Positions 61,801 through 64,000 of a DNA stretch of 64,000 bases are shown one piece after another. The notes under the pieces are model-generated. The model was given only the letters and a program-made list of their open reading frames with translations, was not told where the DNA came from and did not search any database. This stretch comes from Zingiber officinale (Eukaryota > Streptophyta > Magnoliopsida > Zingiberales > Zingiberaceae). Within the stretch, counting starts at the first letter, position 1, and each line of letters opens with the position of its first letter. A program made the translations under genes and the position numbers. The stretch is taken from NCBI RefSeq assembly GCF_018446385.1, contig NC_055996.1, positions 130,124,532-130,188,531 on the forward strand. Reading direction: 5' to 3'.

Positions 61801-63827
61801 AAATCAACTGTTTATCTTCTATTGGTACATGTTTTCTTTACAGATCACCGAAAAGGTAGCTTAAACAACCCCAGTACTATAATTGCTTCTATAGATCTGA
61901 ATGCGATAAATATTGATGGTAAGACATTTTTAATTTCTCTTCACTCGGCACTTACTTACAGTGACAAAAATTCAAGCACTTTTTTGTTTTCTGAATCATG
62001 TACAAAAGAACCAAAGGAACTGGTCATTGGCAATGATTTCTATGCCTATCCACGGGTAGATCCAAATGGAAAGAGAATGGCATGGATAGAGTGGAGCCAT
62101 CCTAACATGCCTTGGGACAAAGCTGAACTTTGGGTTGGGTATTTCTCTGAGAATGGGTGAGTATTGTGCTGGTTGTTATTGTATTAGGCATATAACTTTT
62201 ACTCTAGTTGCTTTGAAGACTTTGCATCTTTTTTACATCTGAACTAGCATTTCCATTAAAGAAGGAAAGAGTTGCCCTGTTGGTATCTTTCTATCATGCT
62301 GGATGGGCACGTTGATGCAGGGCGAAAAAGAGAAGAGAAATAGAATAAAAAAGGGCAATCCGGTGCACGAAGCTCCCACTATGCGGGGTCCCGGGGAAGG
62401 ATCCATTGTACACAGCCTTACCTTGCTTTTTGCAAGAGGCTGTTTCCAGGATTCGAACCCGTGACTTTTTGGTCACAAAGCAACAACTTTACCGTTGCTC
62501 CAAGGCTCCCTTTCTAGAAGAGAAATAGAATAAGAGTATAAAAAAACAAAGAGAAGATCACTTTGGTGGAGAATAGATGGAAAAGAAGAGAGAATAAGAG
62601 ATCTAAGAAAATAATTTCATTAATATCTCACTTCACAACCTGAGTTCACTTATATAGACTTTATGCCCAAAATAAAGGTAATAAAATATGAAAAAAAATG
62701 GAGTTTGTCGTGGTACTCTTATCAATTATAGCATTGCATAGCGTTCAATGATGAGATAAGATTCATGTAGCCAATTTTATATAGTTGGGCAAAGATTGTA
62801 TGTGTTGTGTATGGATAACCTCACCAATTGATTCATACATTAATTACAATAGCAAAAAACAAAAAATATATAAAAAGAACAAATTCTGAGAAAACATCTG
62901 AAAACGTCTGTACTCTATATCACACGTCTTTGAGGTCATCAATTAGTTATCCTAGAGAATGATGCACTCTGATCTTTCATGATAATTGGTCTGCATCAGT
63001 TTATTTATTCTGGTATTGCTCTTGGACATCTACTAATAAACATTGTACATGCTGAACCAGAGTTGCTTCATACTTGAATTATTCAATTATGTTATCAATT
63101 ATTATACAGTACAATTCATATCATCATTTTCTTATTTACATGGAAATTCTTGGACAGACTTAACTTGCTTCATCCAGTATTTTTCTTTGGATATATTTTT
63201 TTTTCATGATTAACATAAAACTATATCCATTCTTGGCAGACTTTTGTTACAGCAAATAGTTATGCTACTAAAGTTTTTTATTAACTATTGTGAATCTGAT
63301 TCATCTTTAGAGTTTTCCATAATATGTTATTTCAAAGTGGTATGAGAATAACAGACTTTACAGTGCATACTTAGATTGTTATGAAATATTTCTAGTTTCT
63401 TAAAACAAGATTTTCTCATTTCGATTCTATACTTTGCTAATTTAAGGTAGACCTCTAGAGTTTAACCTTTGTTATATCAAGATGAAGGTAGCTTAGATTC
63501 TCTTCTCCTTTTCTTGTTGATATGTAGCTTTAAATTCTGTTTATTTTTTACGATCTACTTAAATTATCCATATAATTTAGTGTGGCTCTTCTACTCACAG
63601 AGATCTGTCCAACCGGATATGTGTTGCTGGTGGCGATCCTTCAATAGTTGAATCTCCAACTGAACCCAAATGGTCACCCAAAGGTATTTTTTCTGTATGT
63701 AATGAAACATAGGAATTTATCCTTGTCTCCGTATTGTTTATATTTGCTATTTTTTTTGTGTAACTCTGCAGGGGAGTTGTTCTTCGTTACTGATCGGGGA
63801 AGCGGTTTCTGGAACTTATACAAATGG
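58884..63827 (+). CDS. S9-family (acylaminoacyl/dipeptidyl aminopeptidase-like) peptidase, 5' part
   Basis: Exons seen: 58884-59212, 61081-61262, 61630-61734, 61844-62156 (or split 61844-61918 and 62009-62156), 63601-63683, 63772-63827; the gene runs out of the window. Residues match the plant S9 prolyl-oligopeptidase-like protein (At5g36210 type): SPYGSWKSPITADVV, FASRTLAQEYGGGDF, FSNYKDQRLYKL, NDFYAYPRVDP, MAWIEWSHPNMPWDKAELWV, SPTEPKWSPKGELFFVTDRG. This is the N-terminal beta-propeller half; the Ser-Asp-His hydrolase domain lies beyond the window. The start (58884) gives a Ser/Ala/Arg-rich N-terminus that looks like a transit peptide. A second in-frame ATG (59025, MAAASTSTSSLPD) lies just before the conserved part. 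Such enzymes remove dipeptides or acylated residues from peptides. Confidence 0.93.
59846..60598 (+). mobile_element. Gypsy-type solo LTR in intron 1 of the S9 peptidase gene
   Basis: Ends TGATCC...GGATCA, 753 bp, target-site duplication GGCAT (59841-59845 and 60599-60603). CCGAGCGG/CCGCTCGG palindromic pairs (59930-60185) precede the TATA box CTCTATATAAGAGCC (60372-60386). GC-rich against an AT-rich intron. The Gypsy assignment rests on overall style only. Confidence 0.85.
62348..62515 (-). mobile_element. tRNA-derived SINE (Au-type) in S9 peptidase intron
   Basis: On the minus strand: GGGAGCCTTGGAGCAACGGT (box A region), GGTTCGAATCC (box B), then AACAGCCTCTTGCA, GGTAAGGCTG, GGGACCCCGC and a terminal T run. 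This is the body of the plant Au SINE family. Target-site duplication AGAAGAGAAATAGAATA at 62331-62347 and 62516-62532 is perfect, so the insertion is fairly recent. It is not a working tRNA gene. Confidence 0.92.
62533..63600. other. Remainder of the S9 peptidase intron after the SINE
   Basis: AT-rich intron sequence, about 1.1 kb. A stretch near 62560-62780 looks transposon-derived (purine-rich start, ATATAGACTTTATGCCC), but I cannot name it. No coding sequence seen. Confidence 0.4.
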
Positions 63828-64000
63828 GTAAAGTTGGCTCTAGCTTTACGTTTTGGAGTCTTAGTAGCACACCTCTTGGCAAAATAATGTACATTGAAGT
63901 ATACAATTGAATGTATATAGGAAAGCTAAAGCCAAAAGTATCCTTTAAATTTTATTGGTTTGCTTATGTATAATTTTAGTGTTATATTATTTATTATTTT

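Noticed and set aside
62440-62515. tRNA gene on the minus strand
   Set aside because: Box A and box B are present but the body and tail are those of a SINE and it has a 17-bp target-site duplication.

Overview
This is nuclear DNA of a flowering plant, very probably a monocot. The genes are split by many GT-AG introns. Ribosomal-protein promoter boxes, plant Copia and Gypsy retrotransposons with initiator-Met tRNA primer sites, CACTA, hAT and Harbinger-like DNA transposons and a plant tRNA-derived SINE are all present. The first exons of the cyclophilin and peptidase genes are very GC-rich while later exons are AT-rich, a gradient typical of commelinid monocots. The style of the LTR families reminds me of the ginger group (Zingiberales), but that is only an impression.

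Layout. Bases 1-1513 are a piece of a minus-strand Copia LTR. They are followed by a tandem array of large foldback units (1513-2390) and an intact seven-exon neprosin-domain gene on the minus strand (2737-4519). From about 6.1 to 40.2 kb lies a retrotransposon nest. A Copia LTR (G) is split by a CACTA-type transposon carrying a decayed GRAM/GEM-like gene exon (6221-9750). G is also entered by a Sirevirus-like Copia element (H, from 10161). The LTR of H holds a 15-kb Copia element (10959-26010), which itself contains a gag-only Sirevirus-like element (15681-20587) and a solo LTR (21843-22966). H also carries three solo LTRs of one further family. The nest ends in an LTR relic interrupted by a decayed hAT transposon. 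A second intact neprosin-domain gene (41077-42777, minus) follows, so the nest sits between two tandem paralogues.

From 43.5 kb the window is genic on the plus strand: ribosomal protein eL8 (RPL7a; 43745-47532), the TPR cyclophilin CYP40 (48975-58157), and the 5' part of an S9-family acylaminoacyl/dipeptidyl peptidase (58884 to beyond the window). Their long introns carry a Harbinger-like element, an old LTR relic, an hAT-like element, a Gypsy solo LTR and a SINE. Most of these have clear target-site duplications.

The three plus-strand genes are independent housekeeping-type genes: ribosome assembly, an HSP90 co-chaperone linked to small-RNA loading, and peptide turnover. They are not an operon. 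The two neprosin genes are secreted-protein paralogues. The most unusual signals are: (i) palindrome arrays just upstream of the TATA box in nearly every LTR, whose core has been swapped at matching sites between the two LTRs of one element; (ii) a CACTA element with a captured gene fragment, flanked by an identical 88-bp direct repeat instead of a 3-bp one; and (iii) the tandem foldback array beside the first neprosin gene.
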